Notes: a model not told the origin generated them from the letters alone. A stretch of 7,215 nt of DNA from Bacillota bacterium (GCA_017537495.1 JAFYKS010000164.1:1-7215); one strand, 5' to 3'; shown: positions 1-6,381, counted from the stretch's first letter. A program made the numbers and translations.

Positions 1-501
1 CACATTCCGTTCCTTAAAAATCTCCGCGATGGAATCTCCTGCTGTACAGATAATGGCTACCTTCTTTCCAGCAGCTGCCAGATCATCGAAGATGGTATTT
101 ACCTTCAGTACCGGTTTTTTATAGGAACGGATTCCATGTTCTTCCGGCGTCTTTCCTGAATACATGGATGCAAAACATACCGGTGTCACCGGCGGCTCCA
201 TGGCAAGCATATCGCAGGTCAGCCCTGCTCTGCTGGTCAGCGGCCGGAAAATGCTGATATGACTGTCAAATACCCAGGATGCTACTGCATCCGGATTATA
301 TATAAACACACGGTCGCAGTCGATAACTCTCTGCTGCCGTTCTCCGAATTTCAGCTTGGCCAAAGTCAGTACGCGCTCCACTGGCTTCACATCAAAATCC
401 GCAGCTCTGGTGGTCTTCAAACCAAGCAGTGCCTCCACTGTCGGACGGATCCTGGTCAGATCCAGTGTATGAAATGCCTTTTCTCTGTTATGTTTCTTCA
501 T
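1..501 (-). CDS. Alkaline phosphatase superfamily protein (type I phosphodiesterase/nucleotide pyrophosphatase-like), N-terminal part
   Basis: The first 167 residues are visible and the gene runs off the left edge. A segment around residues 103-124 reads PPVTPVCFASMYSGKTPEEH followed by GI. It resembles the nucleophile region of type I phosphodiesterases and related alkaline phosphatase-fold enzymes, with Thr106 the likely nucleophile. The segment VFIYNPDA (65-72) would supply a metal-binding Asp (Asp71), and a TIFDDLAAAGKKVAII stretch (136-151) follows, as in this fold. No signal peptide is visible, so it is probably cytoplasmic. The ATG at 499-501 is chosen because an AGGGGG ribosome binding site lies 7-8 bases upstream. 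It has its own promoter and is separated from the transporter upstream by a terminator. The C-terminal metal ligands lie outside the window, so the substrate (phosphate mono- or diester, or sulfate ester) cannot be told. Family call is fairly sure; exact function is not. Confidence 0.72.
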   Translation of the reverse strand, partial: MKKHNREKAFHTLDLTRIRPTVEALLGLKTTRAADFDVKPVERVLTLAKLKFGERQQRVIDCDRVFIYNPDAVASWVFDSHISIFRPLTSRAGLTCDMLAMEPPVTPVCFASMYSGKTPEEHGIRSYKKPVLKVNTIFDDLAAAGKKVAIICTAGDSIAEIFKERNV

Positions 502-535
502 ACAGACACCCCCTGAGGTTAAGATATTGTATAAC

Positions 536-565
536 ATTCTACTCTGCACTCCCGATGTTTGTCAA
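536..565 (-). promoter_or_regulatory. Promoter of the phosphatase-family gene
   Basis: On the minus strand a perfect -35 TTGACA (560-565) is followed after 18 bases by TAGAAT (536-541). Transcription would start near 529, giving a leader of about 28 bases before the ATG at 501. It lies just downstream of the transporter's terminator hairpin, so the two genes appear to be separate transcription units. Confidence 0.65.
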
Positions 566-579
566 TCATTCCTTTACAG

Positions 580-615
580 AAAAAAATAACTGGCAGTCCT
601 CCATGGAATGCCAGT
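580..615 (-). terminator. Intrinsic terminator of the OFA transporter gene
   Basis: On the minus strand the arms GACTGGCA-side (609-615) and TGCCAGT-side (589-595) pair over 7 bp. Three further pairs (597-599 with 605-607) lie inside after one mismatch, around a 5-base loop. The stem is followed by TTATTTTTTTC (579-588). It sits about 28 bases past the transporter stop, which is typical of a factor-independent terminator. Confidence 0.8.
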
Positions 616-643
616 CTTCTGTTTCATTTACATTCTCTATGCA

Positions 644-1948
644 CTATGCTGCTTTTTCAGATTTTGCTTCTGCCTTACCGCCGCCGCGCACCAGTAAGAT
701 ACTGATCAGCAGTGCAACCACATAGAGCGCACCGGTAACCAGCATTACAGTCTGGTAACCTACAGGGTTGGTCGCTTCACCAGGTGTACCAAAGTGGTTT
801 ACAATCCAGGTTGCCATCTGGTTTCCGGACAGGCCTGCAAATGCCCATGCAGATAATGTCAGGCCGTGAATTGCACTGATATTGCCCATGCCGTAGTGGT
901 CAGACAGCAGAGTCGGTACATTGGAGAATCCGCCGCCGTAACCTGCATTTACCATGAAAATCAGTCCCAGTACCAGTACAGTCAGAATGATGTTGCCTGC
1001 ACCGTTTTCCACGCCCTTGGTTACGATAACCGCACCGGTAAGCACGATAGAAATGGCAAAAATAATCTTATAAATGGTATTTCTGTCCTTCATGCCGTCG
1101 CCCAGAGAAGAGAATCCCAGACGTCCTGCCGCATTGAAAACTGCAGAAACAGTGGAAACAATACCAACAGCACCGGCCAGACCGATACACTTTACAATCA
1201 TCTTTTCCTGAGAAATCAGCGCCAGACCGCATGTGATATTCAGGTAGAACATAATCCAGATGCCGATATAATTGGTAATCGGCTTGGACTTGATAACATC
1301 CATCATACGGCTGCCTTCCGCCTTTGTCTGAGGTTCATGCCATCCATCCGGCTTCTTCAGCAGCAGATGTCCGGTGAACATCATTACGAAGTAAACAGCT
1401 GCCAGAATCCAGAACATCTGGTAGATGCCGCCTTCACCCATGTTTTCCAGCATACCCTGCATGATCGGAGATGCGATGGCCTTAGCCGCACCAAAACCAG
1501 CAACTGCAAGTCCGGTTGCCAGGCCTTTACGGTCAGAGAACCACAGCATCAGGGTCTTTACCGGAGATAAGTAACCGGTTCCCAAACCAATACCCATGAT
1601 AAAACCATAGCTTACATAAATACCAATCAGTGCAAGAATATTTCCGGGGTTCTGTCCTCCGTACCAGATAAAGAATCCGGTACCCGCCATGCCGGCACAG
1701 AAACAAATAGTAGAGATCAGAGATGCCTTATGAATATCCTTTTCTACAAAATGTCCCAGAAAGGCAGCTGACATCCCCAGGAAGAAAATAGCGAAACTGA
1801 ATGCCCATTCAGTAGCCGCTTTGGAAAATCCGATATGATCCGCAATCTCCTGGCTGAAAATAGACCAGCAGTAAACAGTACCGATACTGCAGTGCAGCAG
1901 AAGAGCCGGAATCGCCGCTCTTGTCCACTTATTACTCAAACTATTCAT
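644..1948 (-). CDS. MFS transporter of the oxalate/formate antiporter (OFA) group
   Basis: A 434-residue integral membrane protein with about 12 hydrophobic segments. The OFA look comes from the start (IGTVYCWSIFSQEI, residues 22-35), the GLGTGYLSPVKTLMLWFSDR stretch (121-140), then KGLATGLAVAGFGAAKA (141-157), the MFS-type NAAGRLGFSSLGD motif (272-284), and a C-terminal NAGYGGGFSNVPTLLSDHYG block followed by IHGLTLSAWAFAG. The tail is short, charged and Ala/Lys/Glu-rich. OFA members move small carboxylates such as oxalate, formate or pyruvate; nothing here fixes the substrate. Its position beside folT, folD and fhs makes a formate-linked role possible, but it has its own promoter and terminator. 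The ATG at 1946-1948 is chosen because AAGAGGT (1956-1962) lies 7 bases upstream. The in-frame ATG at 1975 would add 9 residues but has only an AGGA placed too close. Confidence 0.85.
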   Translation of the reverse strand: MNSLSNKWTRAAIPALLLHCSIGTVYCWSIFSQEIADHIGFSKAATEWAFSFAIFFLGMSAAFLGHFVEKDIHKASLISTICFCAGMAGTGFFIWYGGQNPGNILALIGIYVSYGFIMGIGLGTGYLSPVKTLMLWFSDRKGLATGLAVAGFGAAKAIASPIMQGMLENMGEGGIYQMFWILAAVYFVMMFTGHLLLKKPDGWHEPQTKAEGSRMMDVIKSKPITNYIGIWIMFYLNITCGLALISQEKMIVKCIGLAGAVGIVSTVSAVFNAAGRLGFSSLGDGMKDRNTIYKIIFAISIVLTGAVIVTKGVENGAGNIILTVLVLGLIFMVNAGYGGGFSNVPTLLSDHYGMGNISAIHGLTLSAWAFAGLSGNQMATWIVNHFGTPGEATNPVGYQTVMLVTGALYVVALLISILLVRGGGKAEAKSEKAA

Positions 1949-2015
1949 TTTCGTAACCTCTTTTCCGCCTGTCATGTTCCTGCGTCTGACAAGACTTAAT
2001 TTACCAATTTAGTAC

Positions 2016-2045
2016 ATTATACTATTTAACACTTTACCTTGGCAA
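2016..2045 (-). promoter_or_regulatory. Promoter of the OFA transporter gene
   Basis: On the minus strand TTGCCA (2040-2045) and a perfect TATAAT (2016-2021) are separated by 18 bases. Transcription would start near 2009, giving a leader of about 60 bases. I see no terminator between folT and this promoter, so readthrough from folT may also contribute. Confidence 0.65.
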
Positions 2046-2063
2046 GCATATTTAGTGGTTTCC

Positions 2064-2579
2064 TTATCGGAGAATCTCTTTTCTCAGAGCCGGCAGTTTT
2101 TTCATCAGCAGACTGATGGTTACATACTGTACCGGAATCATAATCAGACACTGAAATATTCTCGTAACAACTACGGCTCCAAATGTAGTTCCATATAATA
2201 TGGAAAGCCAGTAGGTATTCACCACAAGCCCAAGTATCAGCTGGTCTGCAAGTACCGTCATGAGAATCCGCCCTGATGTCTGCTTTTTATAAAGCAGGAA
2301 TCCATACAGCAGCCCTGTCAAAAGTGCAGTTACCGTAAATCCCGGGAAGAATGCTCCGCTTGGGAACAGCAGTGCCCCCAGAACATCCGAAATAACCGCT
2401 ACTATAACGCTGAATGCCGGTCCGTAAAAATATGCAGCCACAAAGATTGCCACGAAGGCAAATCCAATTTTCAGGTTCCATGCATTGATGGACAGAAACC
2501 GTGACAGGATAATTTGCAGTGCAATGAGAACACTGGCAGTTACCAGCATTTTCGTATTCATCGTATTCATCTTTTTCAT
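2064..2579 (-). CDS. folT: Folate-type ECF transporter S component (substrate-binding membrane subunit)
   Basis: A 171-residue, very hydrophobic protein with about six membrane segments, the usual size for an ECF S component. It would bind folate in the membrane and hand it to a shared energizing module (EcfA, EcfA', EcfT) encoded elsewhere. Features matching the folate group are LSRFLSI (25-31), the LKIGFAFVAIF stretch (36-46), YGPAFSVIVAVISDVLGALL (52-71) and the FPSGAFFPGFT signature (72-82). The strongest support is the THF riboswitch directly upstream, which marks folate-related cargo. The ATG at 2577-2579 is chosen because GGAAGGAG (2587-2594) ends 7 bases before it. A TTG 21 bases further upstream would place the ribosome binding site inside the gene and is unlikely. 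Folate versus another pterin-like cargo cannot be separated by sequence alone. Confidence 0.87.
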   Translation of the reverse strand: MKKMNTMNTKMLVTASVLIALQIILSRFLSINAWNLKIGFAFVAIFVAAYFYGPAFSVIVAVISDVLGALLFPSGAFFPGFTVTALLTGLLYGFLLYKKQTSGRILMTVLADQLILGLVVNTYWLSILYGTTFGAVVVTRIFQCLIMIPVQYVTISLLMKKLPALRKEILR

Positions 2580-2621
2580 AAAAAAACTCCTTCCTGCCAA
2601 CTTGCTACAGGAAGGAATTTT
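2580..2621 (-). terminator. Hairpin with U-tract overlapping the folT ribosome binding site (riboswitch expression platform)
   Basis: On the minus strand TCCTTCCTG (2608-2616) pairs perfectly with CAGGAAGGA (2588-2596) around an 11-base loop. After a C/A mismatch and shift, the flanking A and T runs can extend the stem. Seven T residues (2580-2586) follow and abut the folT ATG. This has the form of an intrinsic terminator, but its 3' arm is also the folT Shine-Dalgarno. It could therefore act by ending transcription, by hiding the ribosome binding site, or both. It is placed right after the THF aptamer, so it is the likely regulated element. Confidence 0.75.
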
Positions 2622-2633
2622 GCTTCATTCTTG

Positions 2634-2736
2634 CAGCAGCGGACGCAGGTACAGTACCGCGGTTTCCTTATTCGGTCCCCTTCGTCCGGCGGCAACATCC
2701 CATCCGCCGGCACTTAACGCACTGTCCTTACTCTGG
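2634..2736 (-). promoter_or_regulatory. Tetrahydrofolate (THF) riboswitch aptamer
   Basis: Read on the minus strand, the conserved blocks of the THF riboswitch appear in order. They are AGAGTA (2729-2734), GCGTTAAGTG (2711-2720), a GC-rich stem CCGGCGG/CCGCCGG (2704-2710 with 2686-2692) capped by a loop containing TGGGATGTTG, then ACGAAGG, AAACCGCGG (2659-2667), and the 3' block CTGCGTCCGCT (2638-2648). A closing stem forms between AGGACAGT (2721-2728) and ACTGTACCT (2647-2655), with one bulged A. These blocks match my memory of the class found upstream of folate transport and synthesis genes in Firmicutes. It would lower folT expression when reduced folates are plentiful. No covariance search was run. 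Confidence 0.93.
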
Positions 2737-2740
2737 CTTT

Positions 2741-2769
2741 AAGATATAATAAAATTGTTTATTTTGCAA
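2741..2769 (-). promoter_or_regulatory. Promoter of the THF riboswitch-folT unit
   Basis: On the minus strand TTGCAA (2764-2769) and TATCTT (2741-2746) are 17 bases apart, with an AT-rich spacer. The start would fall near 2734, almost exactly at the first conserved aptamer block, so the riboswitch begins at the 5' end of the transcript. The -35 box lies only a few bases past the folD stop. Confidence 0.55.
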
Positions 2770-2773
2770 AGTA

Positions 2774-3625
2774 CTATAATGTACGTTTTGCCGCTTCAAC
2801 TACATGGGAAACCAGCACACTGGTGGTTACAGTTCCCACGCCGCCCGGTACCGGTGTAATTGCACCAACCAGGGCTTCTGCTTCCTCAAACTTCACATCT
2901 CCGCAAAGCTTGCCCTTTTCTTCATTCCAGCCGATACCCACATCGACTACAACCTGACCTTCTCTTACGTATTCCGCTCCGATACTTTCCATCTGGCCGG
3001 CACAGACAATCAGAATATCTGCCTGGCGGGTGATTTCCGGCATGTTTACGGTCTTCGTATGACAGGTGGTTACCGTAGCGTTCTTATGCATCAGCATCAT
3101 GGACGCAGGACGTCCCACTACCAGGGATCGGCCGATTACCGCGACCTTCTTTCCTGTGCAGTCAATTCCGTAGAAATCCAGGATTTCCATGGCTGCCTGT
3201 GCAGTACAAGGTGCAAAGCCAACTTTCGTATTGGTAAAAACGCCAGCCAGGGAACCGTCAGTACAGCCGTCCACGTCCTTTGCAGGGTTCAGCATCTGGC
3301 GTGCCTTTTCGCTGTCCAGCTGTTTTGGAAGAGGGCGGAACATGAGAATTCCGTGAACACTGTCATCTTCATTAAGTGCAGTCAGTGCTACATCAAAATC
3401 AGCCTGACACACATCTGCAGGAAGAACCACGTTCTTTACTTCTACGCCGACTGCCGCACAGCGCTTCATGGCACCGGTTTCATAGGACAGGTCGTCCGGT
3501 CTTTCTCCAACACGCAGGATTGCCAGGGTTGGAACCACGCCGTGTTCCTTCAGCATTGCCACTTCTGCTGTCATTTTTTCATTGAGGGCCGCCGTCACCG
3601 GCGCCCCTTTTAATATTTCAGCCAT
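2774..3625 (-). CDS. folD: Methylenetetrahydrofolate dehydrogenase (FolD family), probably lacking cyclohydrolase activity
   Basis: A 283-residue cytoplasmic enzyme of normal FolD length. The family oxidises 5,10-methylene-THF to methenyl-THF and usually also hydrolyses the latter to 10-formyl-THF. Visible FolD marks are Tyr48 in the folate site, KDVDG (116-120), GFAPCTAQAAMEIL (136-149), the nucleotide-binding VIGRSLVVGRP (163-173), VVVDVGI (225-231) and ITPVPGGVG (256-264). Aligned by eye to E. coli FolD, catalytic Lys54 falls on Ala52 and Gln98 on Phe96, while Asp121 is kept as Asp119. These residues serve the cyclohydrolase step, so I infer a dehydrogenase-only enzyme. The ATG at 3623-3625 is chosen because AAGGAG (3633-3638) lies 7 bases upstream and the protein then starts MAEILKGAPV. 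The open frame continues 96 bases further up without a good start. It lies 99 bases downstream of fhs with no U-tract terminator between, so co-transcription is likely. Confidence 0.93.
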   Translation of the reverse strand: MAEILKGAPVTAALNEKMTAEVAMLKEHGVVPTLAILRVGERPDDLSYETGAMKRCAAVGVEVKNVVLPADVCQADFDVALTALNEDDSVHGILMFRPLPKQLDSEKARQMLNPAKDVDGCTDGSLAGVFTNTKVGFAPCTAQAAMEILDFYGIDCTGKKVAVIGRSLVVGRPASMMLMHKNATVTTCHTKTVNMPEITRQADILIVCAGQMESIGAEYVREGQVVVDVGIGWNEEKGKLCGDVKFEEAEALVGAITPVPGGVGTVTTSVLVSHVVEAAKRTL

Positions 3626-3653
3626 TTCACTACTCCTTATTGGAACGGGTTCA

Positions 3654-3678
3654 GAAATACGGCTGCGTCCCGTATTTC
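3654..3678 (-). other. Perfect 9-bp hairpin in the fhs-folD intergenic leader
   Basis: GAAATACGG (3654-3662) and CCGTATTTC (3670-3678) pair perfectly around a 7-base loop. No U-tract follows on either strand, so it does not look like an intrinsic terminator. It sits 15 bases upstream of the folD ribosome binding site and may affect mRNA stability or processing. Confidence 0.5.
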
Positions 3679-3690
3679 GCTGGGTTTGCA

Positions 3691-3712
3691 TCCTTACAGC
3701 AAAGCTGAAGGA
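3691..3712 (-). other. Hairpin just past the fhs stop codon
   Basis: TCCTT plus CAGC (3691-3700) pairs with GCTG plus AAGGA (3704-3712) around a 3-base loop, with one bulged A at 3696. It lies 12 bases after the fhs stop and lacks a U-tract. Together with the hairpin at 3654-3678 it could mark an RNA processing or 3'-end protection site between fhs and folD. Confidence 0.4.
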
Positions 3713-3724
3713 TCGAAGCAAACC

Positions 3725-5401
3725 CTAGAAGAGACCGTGAATTACACCAAATTCGTCCTCGTCAATCTTTTCTGCTGCAGGTACCTTGGGCAGACCAGGC
3801 ATGGTCATGATGTCACCGGTCAGTGCAACGATGAAGCCTTCACCTGCAGATACCTTCAGGTTTCTTACCTGATTGGTGAAGTTTCTAGGTGCACCCAGCT
3901 TCTTCTGATCATCGGAGAAGCTGTACTGTGTCTTCGCCATACAGATTGGCAGATTGGAGAAGCCCAGTTCTTCCAGCTGCTTGATCTGCTTTACAGCGTT
4001 TCCTACCAGCTGTACGCCGTCTGCACGGTAAATCTTGGTTGCAATGGCATTGAGTTTTTCCATGATGGTGGTGTCTGCTTCGTAGCAGAATTCGAATTCA
4101 TTCGGTTCTTCGCACAGTCTTACCACTTCTTCAGCCAGAGCCTTGCCGCCTTCGCCGCCCTTGGCCCAAACTTCAGACAGAGCTACGTTTACACCCAGTT
4201 CTCTGCACTTGTCTTCTACCAGCTTCAGTTCTGCTTCAGTATCAGTTGGAAACGCATTGATTGCAACAACGCAAGGCAGCTTGAACACCTTGGTTACGTT
4301 TTCCACATGCTGCAGCAGGTTTGGCAGACCAGCTTCCAGAGCTTGCAGATTTTCATTGTTCAGGTCAGCCTTCGCTACGCCGCCGTGATGCTTCAGTGCA
4401 CGTACAGTCGCAACGATAACTACTGCAGATGGCTGGATGCCAGCCATACGGCACTTGATATCCAGGAACTTTTCAGCACCCAGGTCGGCACCAAAACCAG
4501 CTTCAGTTACAGCGTATTCGCCCAGCTTCATAGCCATTCTGGTTGCAGTTACAGAGTTGCAGCCGTGAGCAATGTTTGCAAAAGGTCCGCCGTGGATGAA
4601 CGCTGGAGTGCCTTCCAGAGTCTGCACCAGGTTTGGCTTCAGTGCATCCTTCAGCAGAGCAGCCATAGCACCCTGTGCCTTCAGCTGGCCGCAGGTAACA
4701 GGCTTGTCATCATATGTATAGGCAACGATAATACGTGCCAGTCTTTCCTTCAGGTCGATAATATCGCTTGCCAGACAGAGAACTGCCATAACTTCAGAAG
4801 CTACGGTGATATCGAAACCGTCTTCTCTAGGAGTTCCGTTTGGCTTGCCGCCCAGACCATCGATAATGTTACGCAGCTGTCTGTCATTCATATCTACAGC
4901 TCTCTTCCAGGTAATCTTACGAGGATCGATTCCCAGTTCATTACCCTGCTGGATATGGTTGTCCAGCATTGCTGCCAGCAGATTGTTTGCTGCACCGATT
5001 GCATGGAAGTCACCGGTAAAATGCAGGTTGATATCTTCCATTGGAACTACCTGTGCATAACCGCCGCCTGCAGCACCGCCCTTAACACCGAAAACAGGAC
5101 CCAGGGATGGTTCACGGAGTGCAACCACGGACTTCTTTCCGATTTTGCGCAGACCGTCAGCCAGGCCTACAGTTGTAGTAGTCTTACCTTCACCGGCAGG
5201 AGTCGGATTGATTGCAGTTACCAGAATCAGCTTGGCATCCGGCTGATCTGCCTTATCTCTCAGCAGCGCATAGTCAACCTTAGCCTTATAGTTACCGTAC
5301 TGTTCCAGATACTTGTCTTCCACACCTGCAGCAGCTGCAATTTCGGTAATTCTCTTCTTCTCACACTCCTGTGCAATTTCGATATCGGACTTGTAAGTCA
5401 T
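3725..5401 (-). CDS. fhs: Formate-tetrahydrofolate ligase
   Basis: A 558-residue cytoplasmic enzyme, the normal length for this family. It joins formate to THF using ATP to give 10-formyl-THF, the entry to the methyl branch of the Wood-Ljungdahl pathway and to purine and one-carbon metabolism. The ATP-binding loop [12 protein letters not shown] is at 66-77. [12 protein letters not shown] follows (94-105), then the family signature [11 protein letters not shown] (105-115) and a second signature [12 protein letters not shown] (330-341). [12 protein letters not shown] (272-283) is also typical. Two adjacent ATG codons (5404 and 5401) follow the AGGAGGT at 5408-5414. The second gives the better spacing (6 bases rather than 3) and the family-like start [11 protein letters not shown], so I use it. 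It leads a likely fhs-folD unit with its own promoter. All signatures look intact, so an active enzyme is expected. Confidence 0.97.
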   Translation of the reverse strand: MTYKSDIEIAQECEKKRITEIAAAAGVEDKYLEQYGNYKAKVDYALLRDKADQPDAKLILVTAINPTPAGEGKTTTTVGLADGLRKIGKKSVVALREPSLGPVFGVKGGAAGGGYAQVVPMEDINLHFTGDFHAIGAANNLLAAMLDNHIQQGNELGIDPRKITWKRAVDMNDRQLRNIIDGLGGKPNGTPREDGFDITVASEVMAVLCLASDIIDLKERLARIIVAYTYDDKPVTCGQLKAQGAMAALLKDALKPNLVQTLEGTPAFIHGGPFANIAHGCNSVTATRMAMKLGEYAVTEAGFGADLGAEKFLDIKCRMAGIQPSAVVIVATVRALKHHGGVAKADLNNENLQALEAGLPNLLQHVENVTKVFKLPCVVAINAFPTDTEAELKLVEDKCRELGVNVALSEVWAKGGEGGKALAEEVVRLCEEPNEFEFCYEADTTIMEKLNAIATKIYRADGVQLVGNAVKQIKQLEELGFSNLPICMAKTQYSFSDDQKKLGAPRNFTNQVRNLKVSAGEGFIVALTGDIMTMPGLPKVPAAEKIDEDEFGVIHGLF

Positions 5402-5407
5402 CATTTT

Positions 5408-5414
5408 ACCTCCT
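5408..5414 (-). promoter_or_regulatory. fhs ribosome binding site serving tandem ATG codons
   Basis: A near-perfect AGGAGGT on the minus strand lies 3 bases from the ATG at 5404 and 6 bases from the ATG at 5401. The spacing favours the inner ATG as the main start. Confidence 0.75.
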
Positions 5415-5491
5415 GATTTACATATCATAAATTCTTTTTCTTAGCACACAAAACACATGGCATGCTTTTTCAAGCACTCCACATTGATTTT

Positions 5492-5520
5492 ATATTAATG
5501 CAAAATGGGTAAAATTTCAA
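5492..5520 (-). promoter_or_regulatory. Promoter of the fhs-folD unit
   Basis: On the minus strand TTGAAA (5515-5520) and TAATAT (5492-5497) are 17 bases apart. The start would be near 5485, giving a leader of about 80 bases. The leader holds a small 5-bp hairpin with a GAAA tetraloop (5463-5476), but I recognise no riboswitch in it. Confidence 0.55.
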
Positions 5521-5569
5521 GTACAGAGACGATTTTTATTCATCATTCTAACATTCTCCTGCCCCTTCA

Positions 5570-5598
5570 TTGACAAAATCTGAACTGGTCGATAGAAT
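5570..5598 (+). promoter_or_regulatory. Promoter of the AroM-family gene
   Basis: A perfect TTGACA (5570-5575) and TAGAAT (5593-5598) are separated by exactly 17 bases. The start would be near 5605, leaving about 20 bases before the ATG. It is divergent from the fhs promoter, with about 50 bases between the two -35 boxes. Confidence 0.75.
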
Positions 5599-5625
5599 AA
5601 AATAATTAAATCAAAGGAGGCTCCC

Positions 5626-6300
5626 ATGACAGAAAAGAAAATCATCGGGCTGCTGACCATCGGTCAGTCCCCACGGCCCGATATGACAGCTGACCTGAAT
5701 CCCATTTTCGAAGGAAAAGCAGAGTATATAGAGGCTGGTGCACTGGACGGTCTGACGAAAAATCAGGTGGAATCCATGAAGCCGGAACCAGGGGAACATT
5801 TTCTGGTAACCCGCCTTGCAGATGGTTCCATGGTTACCCTTGCCGCCCGGCATCTTTCAGACCTGATGCAGCAGCAAGTTTCCCGTCTGGAAGCTAAAGG
5901 AGCCTCTGCCCTGATGATTCTCTGCACGGAAGCCTTCCAGCCTTTTGACTGCAGCATACCAGTCATCTATCCCAACGATGTACTGAAAGTACTGGTGCCT
6001 ATAGCTGCACCGGACGGGCATATTGGCGTGATTCTGCCGGAAGCCGGCCAAATGGAAGATTTTGCAGAGGTGTGGAAACAGGTGGTGCCTAATGTAACGG
6101 CAGCCCACGGTTCCCCATACGCAGGAGATGGCAGCCTGGAACACGCCGCAAAATCTTTTGCGCACACAGATGTGGGCTTAATCGTACTGGACTGTATGGG
6201 ATACAGCAGCGGCCAGCAGGAGCTGGTTTCTGAACTTTCCGGCAAACCGGTCCTCCTTTCCCGTACCCTGGCTGCAAAAGTTCTGATGGAACTCATTTAA
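5626..6300 (+). CDS. AroM-family protein (Asp/Glu racemase-like fold)
   Basis: A 224-residue soluble protein, the length of E. coli AroM. Matching marks are the N-terminal IIGLLTIGQSPRPDM (6-20), an EPGEHFLVTRLADG stretch (54-67), GVILPEAGQ (134-142), VLDCMGYS (187-194) and the C-terminal KPVLLSRTLAAKVLMEL (207-223). The family is named after a gene of the E. coli aro regulon, but its reaction is not known. The fold is related to Asp/Glu racemases, which use two cysteines. Here Cys100 (ILCTEAFQ) and Cys190 (LDCMGY) stand where such cysteines would be, which fits an active enzyme. The ATG at 5626 is preceded by AAAGGAGG (5613-5620). It is a single-gene unit with its own strong promoter and a terminator at 6347-6381, divergent from fhs. 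Family call is firm; substrate is unknown. Confidence 0.87.
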   Translation: MTEKKIIGLLTIGQSPRPDMTADLNPIFEGKAEYIEAGALDGLTKNQVESMKPEPGEHFLVTRLADGSMVTLAARHLSDLMQQQVSRLEAKGASALMILCTEAFQPFDCSIPVIYPNDVLKVLVPIAAPDGHIGVILPEAGQMEDFAEVWKQVVPNVTAAHGSPYAGDGSLEHAAKSFAHTDVGLIVLDCMGYSSGQQELVSELSGKPVLLSRTLAAKVLMELI

Positions 6301-6346
6301 CGAAAACTCATTCTCACGTTGAACGCATAATTTTACCTATATATAC

Positions 6347-6381
6347 AAAAAAACTGACCGCTCCATGCGGTCAGTTTTTTT
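6347..6381. terminator. Bidirectional intrinsic terminator between the AroM gene and the surface-protein gene
   Basis: ACTGACCG (6353-6360) pairs with CGGTCAGT (6368-6375) around a 7-base loop, and the stem is flanked by seven A on the left and a T-run on the right. It therefore works on both strands: about 46 bases past the AroM stop, and about 70 bases past the stop of the converging minus-strand gene. The rest of the 6301-6448 gap shows nothing else I can name. Confidence 0.9.

Noticed and set aside
866..1570. A 234-codon open frame on the plus strand, opposite the OFA transporter
   Set aside because: A His/Asn/Gln-rich translation antisense to a hydrophobic protein is a typical shadow; no start signal.
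2590..2736. The repeated, GC-rich leader of folT as a mobile-element end or a small RNA gene
   Set aside because: The order of conserved blocks matches a THF riboswitch, which explains the structure better.
2485..2742. Plus-strand frames of 67 and 85 codons across the folT start and riboswitch
   Set aside because: They cover a structured RNA on the other strand and have no start signal; the region is explained by the riboswitch and folT.
2804..3613. A 269-codon open frame on the plus strand, opposite folD
   Set aside because: Same pattern: antisense of a conserved gene, odd composition, no ribosome binding site or domain.
3686..5416. A 576-codon open frame on the plus strand, opposite fhs
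   Set aside because: It mirrors fhs almost end to end, its translation is rich in Cys, Gln, Ser and His with no recognisable domain, and it has no ribosome binding site. Such antisense frames arise from codon bias in a strongly conserved gene.
5402..5485. A riboswitch in the fhs leader
   Set aside because: Only a 5-bp hairpin is seen and no conserved riboswitch blocks are recognised.
5857..6296. Several minus-strand frames opposite the AroM-family gene
   Set aside because: They are short, overlap each other in different frames, lack ribosome binding sites and lie opposite a well-supported gene.
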